From the NCBI GenBank assembly GCA_963682025.1, contig OY821519.1:191899867-191963866 (forward strand): DNA of 64,000 nucleotides, given 5' to 3'. A model generated the notes under the pieces. The model saw only the letters and a program-made list of their open reading frames with translations. It made no database searches and was not told the origin of the DNA. Both the position numbers and the translations under genes were made by a program. This document shows, in pieces, positions 10,383-21,990 of this stretch (its first letter is position 1; each line of letters begins with the position of its first letter). The stretch comes from Cordilura impudica (taxonomy: Eukaryota; Arthropoda; Insecta; Diptera; Scathophagidae).

Positions 10383-11445
10383 TTGAGCATAGAGAAATTT
10401 AGAGAATATGTTGAAGGTGACGAATTTAGCGTAATAACGGATCACGCTTCTTTAAAATGGTTAATGCGCCAACCAGACCTAAATGGCCGGCTAGCTCGAT
10501 GGTCCATAAAGCTCCAAGGCTTTAATTTTTCAATTTTTCATCGAAAGGGAAGTGAACACATAGTTCCCGACGCTCTATCGAGGCTACCAACTGAAAATGA
10601 AAACCCTCTAACTTTTGGCAACATTGACAGCTTAGATTCGTTAGAACCAGAGATAGATTTATCTTCTCCATATTTTTCATCAGGACAATATATTAAATTG
10701 ATCGCTGATATCGAAAGCAATAAAAATCGTTTGCCCGATTTAAAGGTCGTAGATAGTTTCATCTACAAACGCGTAGAGTTTTCGCGCGATGAATTTTCAG
10801 AGGCTCGATCATGGAAGTTGTTGGTTCCACAGGAACTTACCTCTTGTGTGATCGAACGCGCTCATAATCCACCCATGTTTGCACATGGAGGTGTGGGAAA
10901 AACCCTCGAACGATTGAGGCAAAATTTTTATTGTCCCAATATGGCTACTCAGGTTAGATCCTTTGTACTAAGTTGCGACATTTGCAGACAAAGCAAAGCG
11001 CCAAATTTTATTTTAAAACCACCTATGGGTGTTCAAACCAAATCGGCTAGACCTTTTCAAAGGTTATATTTAGATTTCATTGGACCTTATCCAAGGTCAA
11101 AAGCTGGCAATGTAGCTATTTTTTTTGGTATTAGACCACTTCACCAAATATCCTTTATTTAAAGCGTTACGGAAAATGTCAACCACATCTGTCATTGATT
11201 TTTTAGAGAAAAATTTTTTCCATTTATTCGGCGTTCCCGAAGTCGTCATTACTGACAACGGTTCACAATTTAGATCGTCACTTTTTGCAAGCTTTTTGAT
11301 AAAATATGGAGTGCAACATATCTTCACTGCCGTTTATTCACCCCAGTCTAACAATTCTGAGCGGGTAAATCGATCCATGATCGTTGGAATACGTTCGTAT
11401 TTGGGAAAAGAGTGGGTACCTCCAATTAAGATGGAGTCGAGATAA
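10383..11445 (+). pseudogene. Gypsy RNase H end and integrase, truncated
   Basis: After a frame change at about 10385 come the end of RNase H (SVITDHASLKWLM, FHRKGSEHIVPDALSRLP), an HHCC-type region ending CDICRQSKAP, and the integrase core. Catalytic residues visible are Asp in LYLDFIGPYP, Asp in VITDNGSQFRS and Glu in QSNNSERVNR. A frame change at about 11125-11160 splits the core. The sequence becomes unrelated after LGKEWVPPIK near 11430, so the C-terminal integrase domain is missing. Confidence 0.8.
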
Positions 11446-11715
11446 CATGGTAGGGAGGGCAAAAGGGGCAGAACACCTCGTCCCCAATCCCCAGGTAGGT
11501 ATGGCCATCTGTCCCATTTAGCGTCCGTTTTTTTTTACAGTTTTTAAATCGCACGTGAACATCTGTAGTGCGGTTTTCCTGGGCCTGAGCAAGAACCCAC
11601 CCTTCCGGCGAGCTAGGCCCCACGCCAGCACTTGCGACCAGCAAAGGCTCAGGGAAACAGGAACCGAAATATTCCACCACCGCCGCACCATTACATATCT
11701 TACAACAATATAGTA
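11446..11715. other. GC-richer insert of unknown origin
   Basis: About 270 bp with much higher GC than the surroundings, for example around 11575-11680 (CCTGGGCCTGAGCAAGAACC and following), and a T9 run at 11529. It lies between the broken integrase and the C-terminal candidate transposase. A minus-strand frame of about 110 codons spans it but resembles nothing I recognise. It could be a fragment of another retroelement or a SINE-like insertion. Confidence 0.4.
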
Positions 11716-12317
11716 TTTCGTATAAAAAGGTGGTGCTGATATCTGATGGGTGCACTTATCAAAATAGAAACAAAATATTGTGCAGTGCTTTAGCTAATTT
11801 TTCATCTTCAAGAGACGTAGAAATACAGCAAATAATACTAGAAAAAGGTCATACGATGATGGAAGTTGATAGTGTACATTCTACCCTAGAACAACTATTT
11901 AGTCCACCAATATACTCCCCTGCTGACTACATAAATCTGATGCGTCGTGCAAGACCATCTCAACCATATATAATTAATTATTTGGATTATACATTTTTCA
12001 AAGATTATGAACATCTTTCAGACAACTATGGTTCTATGAGGCCAGAACGAAGGACTGGAGATCCAACAGTCTGTGATATTCGTGCACTACTTTATATAAA
12101 TAATGCAGTTATGTACAAATTGCGGTATACCGAAGAATGGAAACATTTAGCTCAGCAAAGAAATCAAGAAGTGCAAGCCGACTTGAAAGCTTTATATACG
12201 ATGCCATTAACAATTGATAGAAACAAATGTAATACCTTACAATCACTTACCTTACTCATCACTTTTACGATAATTTATACCACTATGTTCATTTATTTAA
12301 AATACTTGTTTGCTTGA
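11716..12317 (+). pseudogene. C-terminal part of the large element's candidate transposase
   Basis: The frame is open for about 195 residues with the signature VLISDGCTYQNRNK, then IILEKGHTMMEVDSVHSTLE, YSPADYINLMRRAR, YLDYTFFKDYEHL, SMRPERRTGDPTVCDI and YTEEWKHL, ending with a hydrophobic helix (LLITFTIIYTTMFIYLKYLF). The D-C-x-x-Q-N-x-N and GHT-x-x-E-x-D-x-V-H motifs are those of a large uncharacterised family in insects, Hydra and other animals (I believe listed as DUF7869, but I am not sure of the number), with acidic residues placed as in an RNase H-fold nuclease. The middle of the protein is missing. Its place just inside the right TIR, with the matching N-terminal part inside the left TIR, makes it the candidate transposase of the 2036-12694 element. 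Confidence 0.6.
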
Positions 12318-12427
12318 TTGACTTTTGTTACTTAATTCTGTTGTTTATCTGTTTATCTATTATCTGTCATATTCGCCAATGGTTGGGTCGGAAAAAATTA
12401 TTTATATCTTCTATATCACAAAAAAAT

Positions 12428-12694
12428 ACTCCTATGTGTATTATAATTTAACTATTCTTTTAAAAAATGTCCGAAACAAAAACTCCCATGTGTAGTTTTT
12501 CTTAAAATACCTTTGCCACTCCAAGGCGCCAAAAGATATCTGAATTTTTTTGTGATATAATGATAACAAATGGGCTTTGAAAAAACAAAAAATGTGATAT
12601 GCTAAAAATTTCGCAAATTGGCAAAATAAATCAGTTTTTATGCTCTCCTGAAAACTAGGTAAAATACACATGGGAATTTTGGTCGGCGCACAGA
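12428..12694 (-). repeat. Right TIR and subterminal motif cluster of the large element
   Basis: ACTCCTATGTGT occurs at 12428-12439, a variant ACTCCCATGTGT at 12482-12493, and the inverted copy lies inside the terminal repeat at 12661-12694. Together with the left end this gives the same motif at both ends of a 10.66 kb unit. Confidence 0.65.
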
Positions 12695-12699
12695 CGATA

Positions 12700-13914
12700 A
12701 ATTTTCACATTCTGCACTTCTCCTCCATACGAACTACAAATGTGCAAATTTTCACACTTCTCCGTGCCCGAATTTTTCTTAATAAGGAAAGAAAAATTTT
12801 CCATCACGTATTAATATATAGATGAGAATGGGATCGGAATTGTATTTTTTGATGCGCTATAAACGGAATTACAAGCTTATATATACCTTATACACAGTAG
12901 TGTGTAGTGTACAAAAAGTGGAAGAACATTTATGATAATGGTTAAAAAAACCATATCAGTATCAATATCTCATTTTAATTTTGTGGTACTAGATATTTGC
13001 TTTATCATGTACAAATTTTAACATACCAGTTTACATATGTGTCAGCCTGTGGTATGTTAACGTGTGTCTACGCAAAGAAGGAATAGTGATTATTAAGATA
13101 TTTCTACGAAATTTGGCAGAACAAGTATCCTTTCTAAGTGAAACCTAATTATGTATATGTGTCGGTATATTACATGCATAGCTACGCACATTTGTGACAT
13201 TTTTGTTTATTTTTTTTTTTAGTTGACATTTCTGTTACCTTCTGTCATCCATCAGTTGAATAAACTTTTGACAACTCATTTAATCAAAGTCTTTGACTAC
13301 ATTCTTTACTTTCTTTTACACACAAATTTCTTGACGCTGGCTGCCAGTGAAGATTAAATTAATTTTTATGTCTAGAAATACCAAATGTCATTCAATTAAA
13401 TGTCTAGCCAAAAAAAAAAAAAAATCTAAATCTAAAATATAATGTAACAAGAACTTATCCTTCGGGACGAAAAAGATTAACTTTGATAATAAATTACTAA
13501 AAAGAATCCTTTTTAAATGAACCTCATAAACAACTTTTAAAATTTACATAAATTATTTACTAAATTAAATTTGAAACACATTTTCATAACATTTTTATTT
13601 TCTAAAACCAATTTTCTGCAGTTTGAGTTGTGTGGTAACTGTTGCTTATTAAAATGCTAATACCCTTTATTTAAAATAAGTTTGTTGTCAGACACAGTGT
13701 TTCGCTTCATGGAGAAATAAAAATAAATTTTGTCCAAAATTAACAAAATTGGCATTATTGAGTTTGAGAATATTTTCTTTTTTCGAAAAATATACATTTT
13801 ATTTCTCAGCGTGTTGTCTTTTTAGTCCAGCGTTTTTCCAACTTTTAATTTCTTTCAATTAATAGGTTTTCTCAAGATTCCTCGGTGTCCGGTGTGTTCT
13901 GATGGAACCCAAAA
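12700..13914. other. Gene-free stretch
   Basis: No coding sequence or RNA gene recognised. A short near-duplication is present at 12703-12770 (AAATTTTCACATTCTGCACTTC versus AAATTTTCACACTTCTCC). Confidence 0.5.
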
Positions 13915-14260
13915 TTCCCTCGCCTTTTTATACCCTCCACTCCAATGTGCAGAGGTTATATATAAGTTTGTCATTCCGTTTATAATAATTAGAAAAAAAA
14001 ATATGCACGCCATAAAATATATATATTTCTGATCCTTATAACAAGCGGAGTTGATATAGCGATGTCCGTCTGTCCGTCTGTGGAAATCACAATGACGGCT
14101 TCAATCGGCCAACTAGGTTGCTCGTTGGCATAAAAAATGATTTACTAATATCCTGGGAAGCTTGTTCTTTAAAATCGTCCAAATAAGTTCATTTGGTCCC
14201 GAGAACTGATTTGCCTATGATGTTCTTGTCACGATAACGTTCTCAATAGGACAGCTAGGG
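13915..14260 (-). repeat. Dispersed repeat of the ATACCCTCCAC type
   Basis: Starts TTTATACCCTCCACTCC, continues with a TATATATATTTCTGATCC segment and a CCGTCTGTCCGTCTG (GTCY) tract near 14065. This order matches a common interspersed fly repeat whose opposite end, GTGGAGGGTATCAAATATTC, is seen at about 24080. It is related in layout to, but distinct from, the 780-bp repeat family below. Confidence 0.5.
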
Positions 14261-15071
14261 CGCTTGTTTTTAATGAGAATGGTTCACATCATGAGAAGGT
14301 ATCTGTTTTTTCAATCGATGTTTTCCTATATTGTTATTCTAAATTTTGTATTTTGTCATAGCTGTACTTGTTGTTTTTATGGTCGTTGTGGTAGTAATAT
14401 AAAAATTCACCAATATAAATTTTTTTTTGGTGTAAAAGAAACTAATAAAAGAAACTATGTACAATCAATATAAATATTCAGCGAATTTTATAACATTACA
14501 AAATGTTACAAATTGATACATACTACTGTTGCAAATATCAAAATACTATAAATAACATTCATATATTCTGTATATGTATATCCATAATAAGCGCATATTA
14601 AAAATTATATAAAAATAAGATGAATATAAATTACTATCTTTATACAAAATACTGCAAAAAATAGTATGATTTTAAGGGTTTTAGTATTTATTACTTGCAT
14701 TCAAAAGTAGTAATGAAGCCATAAAATATTACCCTGTAAAAAATTTGCGTTTAAAAATTTGTTTTGTTTTGTCAGATGTCAAAAAAAGCTAAAACTCGAA
14801 AAATTTTAATATTTAATTATAATACATTTTTAAAATTTATTATTTAATGTAGGGCGCAGGTAAACGCCATTCCCGGACTACCAAGAATTTTATGCACGAG
14901 TTATTCACACTAGGAATAATCGCGGAACTCAGCTCAATCAAAGTACAATGATGAAGCCTCGCCCTGGGAAATACGTATTCGTGCGAATCTTAACACAAAT
15001 CGAACTTCTTATGGCACATTAAAAATAAACTAACTGAGAAGTAAAATTCATCATTACACTGTATTATTATA
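14261..15071. other. Gene-free stretch
   Basis: Mostly A/T-rich. A short segment at 14850-15020 has more balanced composition and reads YQEFYARVIHTRNNRG in one frame, but is too short to assign. Confidence 0.4.
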
Positions 15072-15439
15072 CTATTTTCTTATTTTGCTGCTTGATAGTA
15101 AACAAAGTGATCGTATCATTTTGAACGAAATAGCATTGAAATTGTGTGCAGATTTTGTTTTACTTAAAAAACCTGTTTCTACAGATAGTGAATTATTTCC
15201 CAGCAAACATTTTATGCAATAAATGATCATGTGGAGTCTTTTTTGACTCCTCTGTGCTATTAAAACAGTTATAAATGCGCTCTTTTGCTGATCACAAAAT
15301 ATTCTTTTGCCTAGAGAAAATATCACCTTAGCCCCGACTCTTCTTGAGAATCTTTTTTAACCGATTTTCTGATCAGTTTCGACTTATTTTTGGGTCGTAT
15401 GTAATGTCATTTTTCTATAAATCACTTTGAAAAGGTATT

Positions 15440-15625
15440 TTTTAAAATATATTTTTTAAGACATTGGCTAATGGCATGTATACTTATATCTGATTTATCA
15501 CAATTTAATATTTTTTCACAAGCCTTGCATCTACATTTAAAATCGTCATCTTTGGCCTGTTCCATCCTTTGTTTTCTGTATTTCTTTGATGGTTTTCAGC
15601 ATCATCGAAAAACGAGTCGGACATT
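15440..15625 (-). pseudogene. BED-like zinc finger fragment, probably transposon-derived
   Basis: On the minus strand one frame reads DDDFKCRCKACEKILNCDKS, then ISIHAISQCLKKY. The spacing C-x2-C-x13-H-x4-C is that of BED-type fingers at the N-terminus of hAT and related transposases. An ATG lies about 60 bases upstream in another frame, and stops follow soon after. A further minus-strand open stretch at 15326-15072 (IFSLGKRIFCDQQKSAF) may belong to the same gene but I cannot assign it. Confidence 0.35.
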
Positions 15626-16345
15626 TTTCTAAAATTAATTAGTTTAAATTTATATTATATTAAATTTATATTAGTTTAATTGTATATTTTTAATTTTAAA
15701 GTTTAAAATTGAAAAATGTATAATATTAACTTGTTAAAAAAAAATCTGCAAAAAAAAATCCCTACAATTCGACAAAACTAAGAAATCTTTTGCATGAAAC
15801 ACGTAGACGCAAATGCATTTCTCGATGCGTTACAAACGGAACGACACACTGCTGTAATAAGATATGAAAAATAAAACTGATTAACGCTAGCGCTTTTAAA
15901 ATATAACACATGGGCAAGCATTCCGAAAAAGATCCGAAATTAGAAAATAAATTTTCTTTACTATCTTTCATTGACTTTAAAATTGATAAACGTAAATGCT
16001 GAAAATTCAGAGTGTTTGTTAGAATAATTTAGTAATAAGTTGATCAGATTGTTTACATTTTCAAATATTCTATTTACATTGGCACTGCCGAATTTAACAC
16101 TCTTACTTGTTTTATCTTTATTCATTTTAGGTAAATAATTCAATAAAATTTTGTTGCCTCTGCGCGTTAAAGGAATTGTAGAGTCGAGTTGGCAATAAAA
16201 TATTGCAAACATAACGTAAAAAAAGAAATATATTTGTAATTATTTTATTTTAAAATTTATAATTGTTACATTAAAATCTCTTCTATATGTTCAATTATAT
16301 AATCTTAAACGTCATTTATAAATATTGAAATTCTGTTCGTATTTT

Positions 16346-17010
16346 TCAAATATTCAGGGAAATTATTGAACTCGCGACTAACCATTCTATCCTTTGTTTT
16401 GTTATTTCCAACATACGCCGGGATTCTGACAAATTCATATTGTTCTTTTCAATAAATGAAGACTGATTTCTCGAAAAACTTATGGTGTGGTGACCAATAT
16501 TGTGCATATATTTAAAAAAATAAATTAATAACTGCAGTTTGTAAATTCCGTGCATAGGTAGAAAATTTTTAAAGATATTACTCGTACTGTATAATATGTA
16601 AGTATTTTTCATTCTCTTTAGCGTTTTGAGTCCATTGCTCTTTTTATATCCATACGATTTAGCCAAGTGGATGAAATGGCTTTGAATTAAACCATTATAA
16701 AACAGTAATCTAGTATTTGCATCAAATTTATTTTCTCTATAAAGTTAACCACAGCATGAACCGTTTTTGTCTTTAGATTACTAATATGCTGACTATAAGA
16801 AATATTGCTTTGGAGTTCTACTCCCATACACTAAGTGGACTTGACTTTCTGCACCTCATTACCGTCCACATAGACACTAAAGTGGCTCTGATCATAATAT
16901 GGCTTAAATTTCATTAATTTCGTTTTATTCGGATTTAAAACTAGTTTGTTAATTCTCGCAAAATTCATTAAATAACCACGTATCCCTTGTAGTGATTTGT
17001 GATATATAAA
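16346..17010 (-). pseudogene. Non-LTR retrotransposon RT, C-terminal region
   Basis: Minus-strand reading gives RINKLVLNPNKTKLMKFKPY, a GVELQSNISYSQHISNLKTK segment, and FKNFLPMHGIYKLQLLIYFF in the last 106-codon frame. These match the region after the catalytic motif of Jockey/CR1-type reverse transcriptases (KLxLNxxKT, then the thumb, then the LP-x-x-x-x-YK end). Several stops separate the pieces. It continues the element whose earlier parts lie at 21990-21230, 21099-20600 and 18125-17815. Confidence 0.6.
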
Positions 17011-17246
17011 CTGGTACGATCGCCATGTAGTGATTTGTAGTCCTTTTGTGGTTTTTCAACCGGCAGAGTTTGCCACTGGTTGATCTATTATATTTGCCGT
17101 TCTTACAGAGTAAGGGCAAATAGAAATTTTAATTAAAAGAAAACAAAGGCAGATGTTGCCCATTGAGTTGTCTAAATTAAAATCTGTTTTATTTTTGGGT
17201 TTCAACCGTTTTTATACCAAATTTTGTTTACATTATTTAACATACA

Positions 17247-17609
17247 CTAGCAGATTCCAGCGCTGGAAGTTGGAGTGCAATGTCTAGGCAGCTTTATTTT
17301 TCAACTTAGCAAATTCACAAACCAACACTTTTATGTTTTATTATTATTGTGAATGAAGATAACAAACTCATTAGCAAACACATTAACAAATTTAATAAAA
17401 CATACACAGAATATGGATAATTTTATGTATGTGTTAGTAGCAATTTTAAATACAATTTATTCAAAATAAAAGAAAAAATTTAAAAATCAGTAAATCTGCA
17501 AAACGGCTAAAAAGAAATAACTTTCAAATAATACACGTTTAGTCAAAAGCGGGATAAAACGGTAGAACAAAACATCGGTCACAAGAAATCCCCTAGCCTA
17601 TTAGTATTA
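17247..17609 (-). mobile_element. Helitron-like short non-autonomous element, full copy
   Basis: The minus-strand 3' end is GAATCTGCTAG preceded by a palindrome TTCCAGCGCTGGAA. The other end reads AATACTAATAGGCTAGGGG. The body aligns in inverted orientation along its whole length with 39585-39910. It is inserted in the old non-LTR element between its RT palm and C-terminal parts. No coding capacity. Confidence 0.55.
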
Positions 17610-17814
17610 TAGATATATTGCTTATCTTACACATACTATTGTTTTATTCGTTATCATGAAAGATTTTTGAGCATTGTTGTTTGTTGTTGATTATTGAGCA
17701 AACAAATATTGCATCATATTACATTGTACATAGATCAGTTTGACTAGTAATTGATACTATTGTCTGTTCTATGTACTATGTATGCATTGAAGACTTGTGT
17801 GTTTGTAGGGATAG

Positions 17815-18125
17815 AATAAGCAAATGTCGTCCGCATATATGATGAATTTTCCAGAAAGTTGAAGTTTTTTTATATCGTTAAGTTAAATGGTAAACAATAA
17901 TGGACCAAACACACTACTCTGTAGCACACCGTGTGAAATTCTATGACTTTTTATCTGAACAAATTGTTTCTGATTATGCAAATAACTTCTCAAAAGAGAC
18001 ATTTTTCTACCACAAATACCATAATATTTTCCATAAATTTTTCCAACAAAATATCACGATCTTTAAGATCAAATGCCTTGAAGAAATCATAAAATATTCC
18101 TGCCACCCCCACTAGCTTTAAAACA
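17815..18125 (-). pseudogene. Non-LTR retrotransposon RT, palm region
   Basis: Minus strand: GVAGIFYDFFKAFDLKDRDI, then a shifted frame RKMSLLRSYLHNQKQFVQI, HGVLQSSVFGPLLFTI, and the catalytic FIIYADDIC. These are RT motifs from the xDxxKAFD palm to YADD. Stops and shifts abound. Confidence 0.65.
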
Positions 18126-18509
18126 ATTTGCAATTAAAAAAATAAAATAAAATAAAAAAATAAAGTAGGCAAGAAAAATTTGTCGAATATTATATTTAAT
18201 TTTTTTTAATATTTTCATAAAATTTTTCATTCTACATTTGAATTTGTTTGAACTCGTTTGCATTATTTTATTTCTCTATAAATAAACCGTGGTACTATTT
18301 TTTTTCTCAAAATTTCAACTGGCTTGGGTGAGTTTATAATTTGCAAGGATCAAATATCCATAATATTAATGTGAATTAGAATTTTATTAAAATTTAGATT
18401 ATATCATCTGTGACAAATTTTGGTGCAATTGTTTGTTTGAAATCTATAAGAGGATTCTAATAATTTACAACAATCCAAATCCTTGAAATTTTCTTCTTCA
18501 ATCATAAAA

Positions 18510-19297
18510 ACAAGTAAGAAAATTATAGTCGGTCTAGACCGACTATACGATACCCTATACTATGCGTTTAGAGACCCTATCTCTTAGGCCCAACTAACTG
18601 GACATAGAAAATAAGCAAAAACCAAATTTGAGTGGGATTTTTATTAATTTTTTTGGAAGCAGATATGAAAAAGTTCATATCGGATGCTATATCTATATAG
18701 GGACTTGGTCCAAAAATGGACCGATCCTGATCTTGTTTGGTAAAGTCTCTTGTATTTTGCAAAAATATATACAAACAAAATTTGAGAAGAATCAGTGCAA
18801 TATTTTTGTTTTTTAATAGATTTAAGTGAAGATCGGGAAACAGCTCTATATGGGGTCAAAGGGATCATTTTTGGGCTACTCATTAATGGATGTAATGAAC
18901 GCATACAAACCCAATTTGAGTAAGATCTATATGACAATTTGGATCTTATGGCAATTTATGTCGATTTCATATGGGTAATTTGTATCGGGGCTAGGTCTGA
19001 ACATGGACCGATTCTCACCAATTTCAATAGCGTTGATCCCATGGCCGATAAAAGCTTATGTACCAAATTTCATCAAAATACATTCATATTTGCGACCTGC
19101 AGTTTGATTACAAGCTTTATATGGACACACACACGGACGGACGGACGGACGGACGGACGGACATTGTTAAATCAGCTCAGAAAGTGTTTCTGATTCGATC
19201 GGTATAATTAAAGATGGGTCTAGGTCAAATATTTTTGGTTGTTACAAACAGCAGCACAAAGTCATTATACCCAAACCACATAGTGGTATAGGGTATA
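18510..19297 (+). mobile_element. 780-bp GTCY repeat, copy A
   Basis: Begins ACAAGTAAGAAAATTATAG followed by the palindrome TAGTCGGTCTAGACCGACTA and ATACCCTATACC, and ends CCACATAGTGGTATAGGGTATA. Near the right end is a (GGAC)n tract, here seven units. The outer ends share ATACCCTATACCA in inverted orientation. Short open frames inside recur in all copies and are not genes. The layout (short, no coding, GTCY microsatellite near one end) recalls INE-1/DINE elements of Drosophila, but homology is not shown. Confidence 0.75.
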
Positions 19298-20599
19298 ATT
19301 AACAGAATTGGAAAACAGTGCATAGAATTTTCATCAGTATATAGAAAAATACATGGTTTTTAGTGAGAAAATACAAAAGAATAAAAAGCAAATAGGGGAA
19401 AATAATTTAAAGTAAAAAAAAAAAAAAAAGATAAACTATTAAAAGAAAAAGCGATATACTAAAAATATTATAGTGACAATAACGGTAACAAGAAGAATGA
19501 AAAAAAAGAGTTAAGAACAATACAAATGTAAAAAAATTGGTTATCAATGGATTATTTTTTTTTGGAATATTTAATTTTAAAACTTAAAAATTTTTTTTTT
19601 AATTAATTATTTTTCTACGACTTAACTATGATATATATTATTAAACCCAATTAACATACACACTTCACACACATATTAATATTACTTTTTTGAACTGAAA
19701 CAAATAAATAAAATACAATATAATTGAGTGATATTATGATATAATAACAGAAGAAAAAAAAAAGGAAACTCCGTCTACAACTGACTTCAGGCCTGGCGTC
19801 ATCGATGGACCATTTCAAACCGTGAGTTGGTTTTTTTTTATTGTTAAAATTGCTCAATTTGGTAATTAACATTCAGTAAATTATTATTTTTTTTATAAGT
19901 TTTTATATTCGAAACAATTATCATTCTTTATATGATTTAATTTCATATATTAAAGTTTCTCACATCATAATTTTTGTACTTAATTTGGAATCAGTTCCAA
20001 AAATAAATACACCATATATAATTAATTAATTTTTACTTAAAATAACTTAATGTATAGAAAATTTAACTATATTTTTTTATGTTTCAAAATATTAATAATT
20101 AATAATGTTATTTTTTTGTATATATAAATAAATATTGTTTTTGTTTAATTTCATAATGAAATTTTAACTTCTTATTTTAATATTTCACGAAACAGTTAGG
20201 TAAATAAGTAAGGATAAATAGTGGGCTATCTAATACATTGTTTTTGATAGATAGCAATGGTCATGGGCGGGTTAAGAAAGGGGTCATAACATCACATACC
20301 TCTTCTATTTTAAAGTTTTGCATTCATATAATTTTCATTTATTTGTCCTTTACCTTCACTGTTATTTATTCATTTTTTTGTTGTTATTTTTGTTTTGGGC
20401 AATCGAGATTATGGTTTTAGCTACCTAAAATTTAATATTATTCTGTAACAGATTCTGCTTTATTTAGAAGGGAAGAAGATCATCACCCCATTTTCCATGA
20501 GCACGGCCGGTACTATAGGTAGCAAAGTACTCTGACAGACAGAGCTTAAAGTGAAGAGTCGTTACACTCTAAACCCATCATCCAGGCCTTTACAAATAA
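19298..20599. other. Gene-free A/T-rich stretch
   Basis: Long A/T runs, no coding signal. It separates two parts of the old minus-strand non-LTR element, so it is presumably inserted or decayed sequence. Confidence 0.5.
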
Positions 20600-21099
20600 A
20601 GTAGACAACATTGACTACAGCTTCCTCTTTACCACAGCCTTCAGTAAAACCAAATTGGAAATCATATAAAACAGCAATTGGCCTAAACTTATCCACTCTT
20701 CAGGCATTATTTACCTTTGAAATCGGGACAACCTTATGGATTTTTAAAATATCCGGATAAATGATACACTAACCAAATAGGGTGTGAATTCATTTCTATC
20801 ATCTAAAAGTATCTTCGGCACAATATTATCATGGCCACATCTTTTATTTGGCTGTAAATTTAGCACTACACTGTGAATGTCAAGATGAAATCTTATACCG
20901 TGTTGAGCATTAGTTCTTAAAGAGGTAAAGGAGTTATTGCAAGTTCTTCAATTTGTTCCTTTAAATCTTTTATAGATTTCAGAAAATAATCGTTTAAAAC
21001 TTCAGCTTTTTGAAAATCATTTCCAATTAAGTCACCGTTGTAATCCCTTATATTAATACATCTGCTCGTAGATCTTCTTAGTGTTTCATTTAATAACAT
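20600..21099 (-). pseudogene. Non-LTR retrotransposon ORF2, linker and RT beginning
   Basis: Minus strand: RCINIRDYNGDLIGNDFQKA and VLNDYFLKSIKD, the usual linker before RT, followed by LNLQPNKRCGHDNIVPKIL, the start of the RT domain (NK-x-x-G-x-D-x-I-x-P). Stops follow. Confidence 0.5.
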
Positions 21100-21229
21100 C
21101 CAAAATTTTTTTGGATCATTCTGAAAATTGTCTGTATAAATTATTCATTTACTCTTTATTTGCTTTCCTAATTATGTTGCTGATTCTCTTTAACCTTACC
21201 CCTTTATCAGCATTACCAGGTTTTTTCCT

Positions 21230-21990
21230 TCATTGTCTTAAAAGGCTTTTCCTTAAAGATATTTGTTTTAGTAAATAGGCATTTAACCATGGAGCAATTT
21301 CCCATCCTATTATCCTCTTTTCACACGTAGAGTTTTTAACCGCATCATCTACTAACAATATTAATGCAGATGTATCACTAGACGGGTCTCCAGTTTGGGT
21401 TAATGTAGGTAAATTGCTACAAAGGTAGTTCATCACATGATTATAATCACATTGCACATGAATTTCCTCTGTGAATACTTGGTTTTGTGTCTCAAATCTA
21501 AATCCACATGAAAAAAGATTATGAACACATAAATTACATACAGCAGATACAATGTACAAAAGTGGTGAATGTTGTCTATATGGCAATTTTGAAAATCATA
21601 ATTTGCAAATAAATTAAACAAAACTTCAGACTAATGCTCTTCTAATAAATCACTATTTAAATCCCCAGCAAAAATACAAATATTACGGCCACAGAAATCA
21701 AGCAAATTTTCTAAAAACAATTAAAAGTCTATTTGCTTCGCACTTTTGCGATCTATAAAATGATATAATTTTCATAGATTTTCCACTTAATTTAAGATTA
21801 TTTAATGTTAAAACTATAACACCATTATTATTTTCACTCTGACGAACTTCAATTTCATACTGCATATTCTCCTGAATAAAAATCGACCCTACTTCCAAAC
21901 CCATCTCGTCTACTTTAGTGTATAATTTTATAACCAGGAATATTATATAATTGATTTAGATCCTTACTAAATCACGTTTCATGAATAGCA
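21230..21990 (-). pseudogene. Non-LTR retrotransposon endonuclease domain
   Basis: Minus strand: EMGLEVGSIFIQENMQYEIE, then NICIFAGDLNSDLLEEH with the GDxN of APE-type endonucleases, then a 118-codon frame ending GWEIAPWLNAYLLKQISLRK, the typical tail before the linker. Reading on towards lower coordinates gives the RT pieces in the correct order. Together the parts form one decayed element of the Jockey/CR1 group. Confidence 0.6.

Larger units (their letters stand above)
6100..11445 (+). mobile_element. Ty3/gypsy retrotransposon with RING-Gag, decayed and 3'-truncated
   Basis: In order: an AT-rich leader (6100-7060), a RING finger, Gag with zinc knuckle, protease, reverse transcriptase, RNase H and integrase. 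The leader has degenerate repeats around (T)AACGGCCTTACATTCGTTCG and GATTGAACTGAA and may contain the 5' LTR, but I could not define its ends and saw no clear primer binding site. Several frameshifts and stops break every major gene. Sequence similarity stops just after the integrase catalytic core at about 11445, and no 3' LTR is visible, so the 3' end is lost. Confidence 0.75.
2036..12694 (+). mobile_element. Large TIR transposon, family not recognised, with nested elements
   Basis: The first 34 bases (2036-2069, beginning TCTGTGCGCCGACC) recur as the reverse complement at 12661-12694 with only two mismatches. Both subterminal zones contain copies of ACTCCTATGTGT. Just inside each end lies part of one protein gene (2413-2864 and 11716-12317) whose halves resemble the N and C parts of one uncharacterised arthropod family, the candidate transposase. 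The interior is occupied by a Harbinger element and a gypsy element, which accounts for much of the 10.66 kb. No convincing target-site duplication is visible outside the ends. The family name is unknown to me. That both ends belong to one insertion is inferred from TIR identity and the split gene. Confidence 0.65.

Noticed and set aside
18577..19193. Open frames of 60-119 codons inside the 780-bp repeats, recurring in most copies on both strands
   Set aside because: They recur only because the repeat recurs; frames differ between copies, there are no domains, and the microsatellite itself is translated in some.
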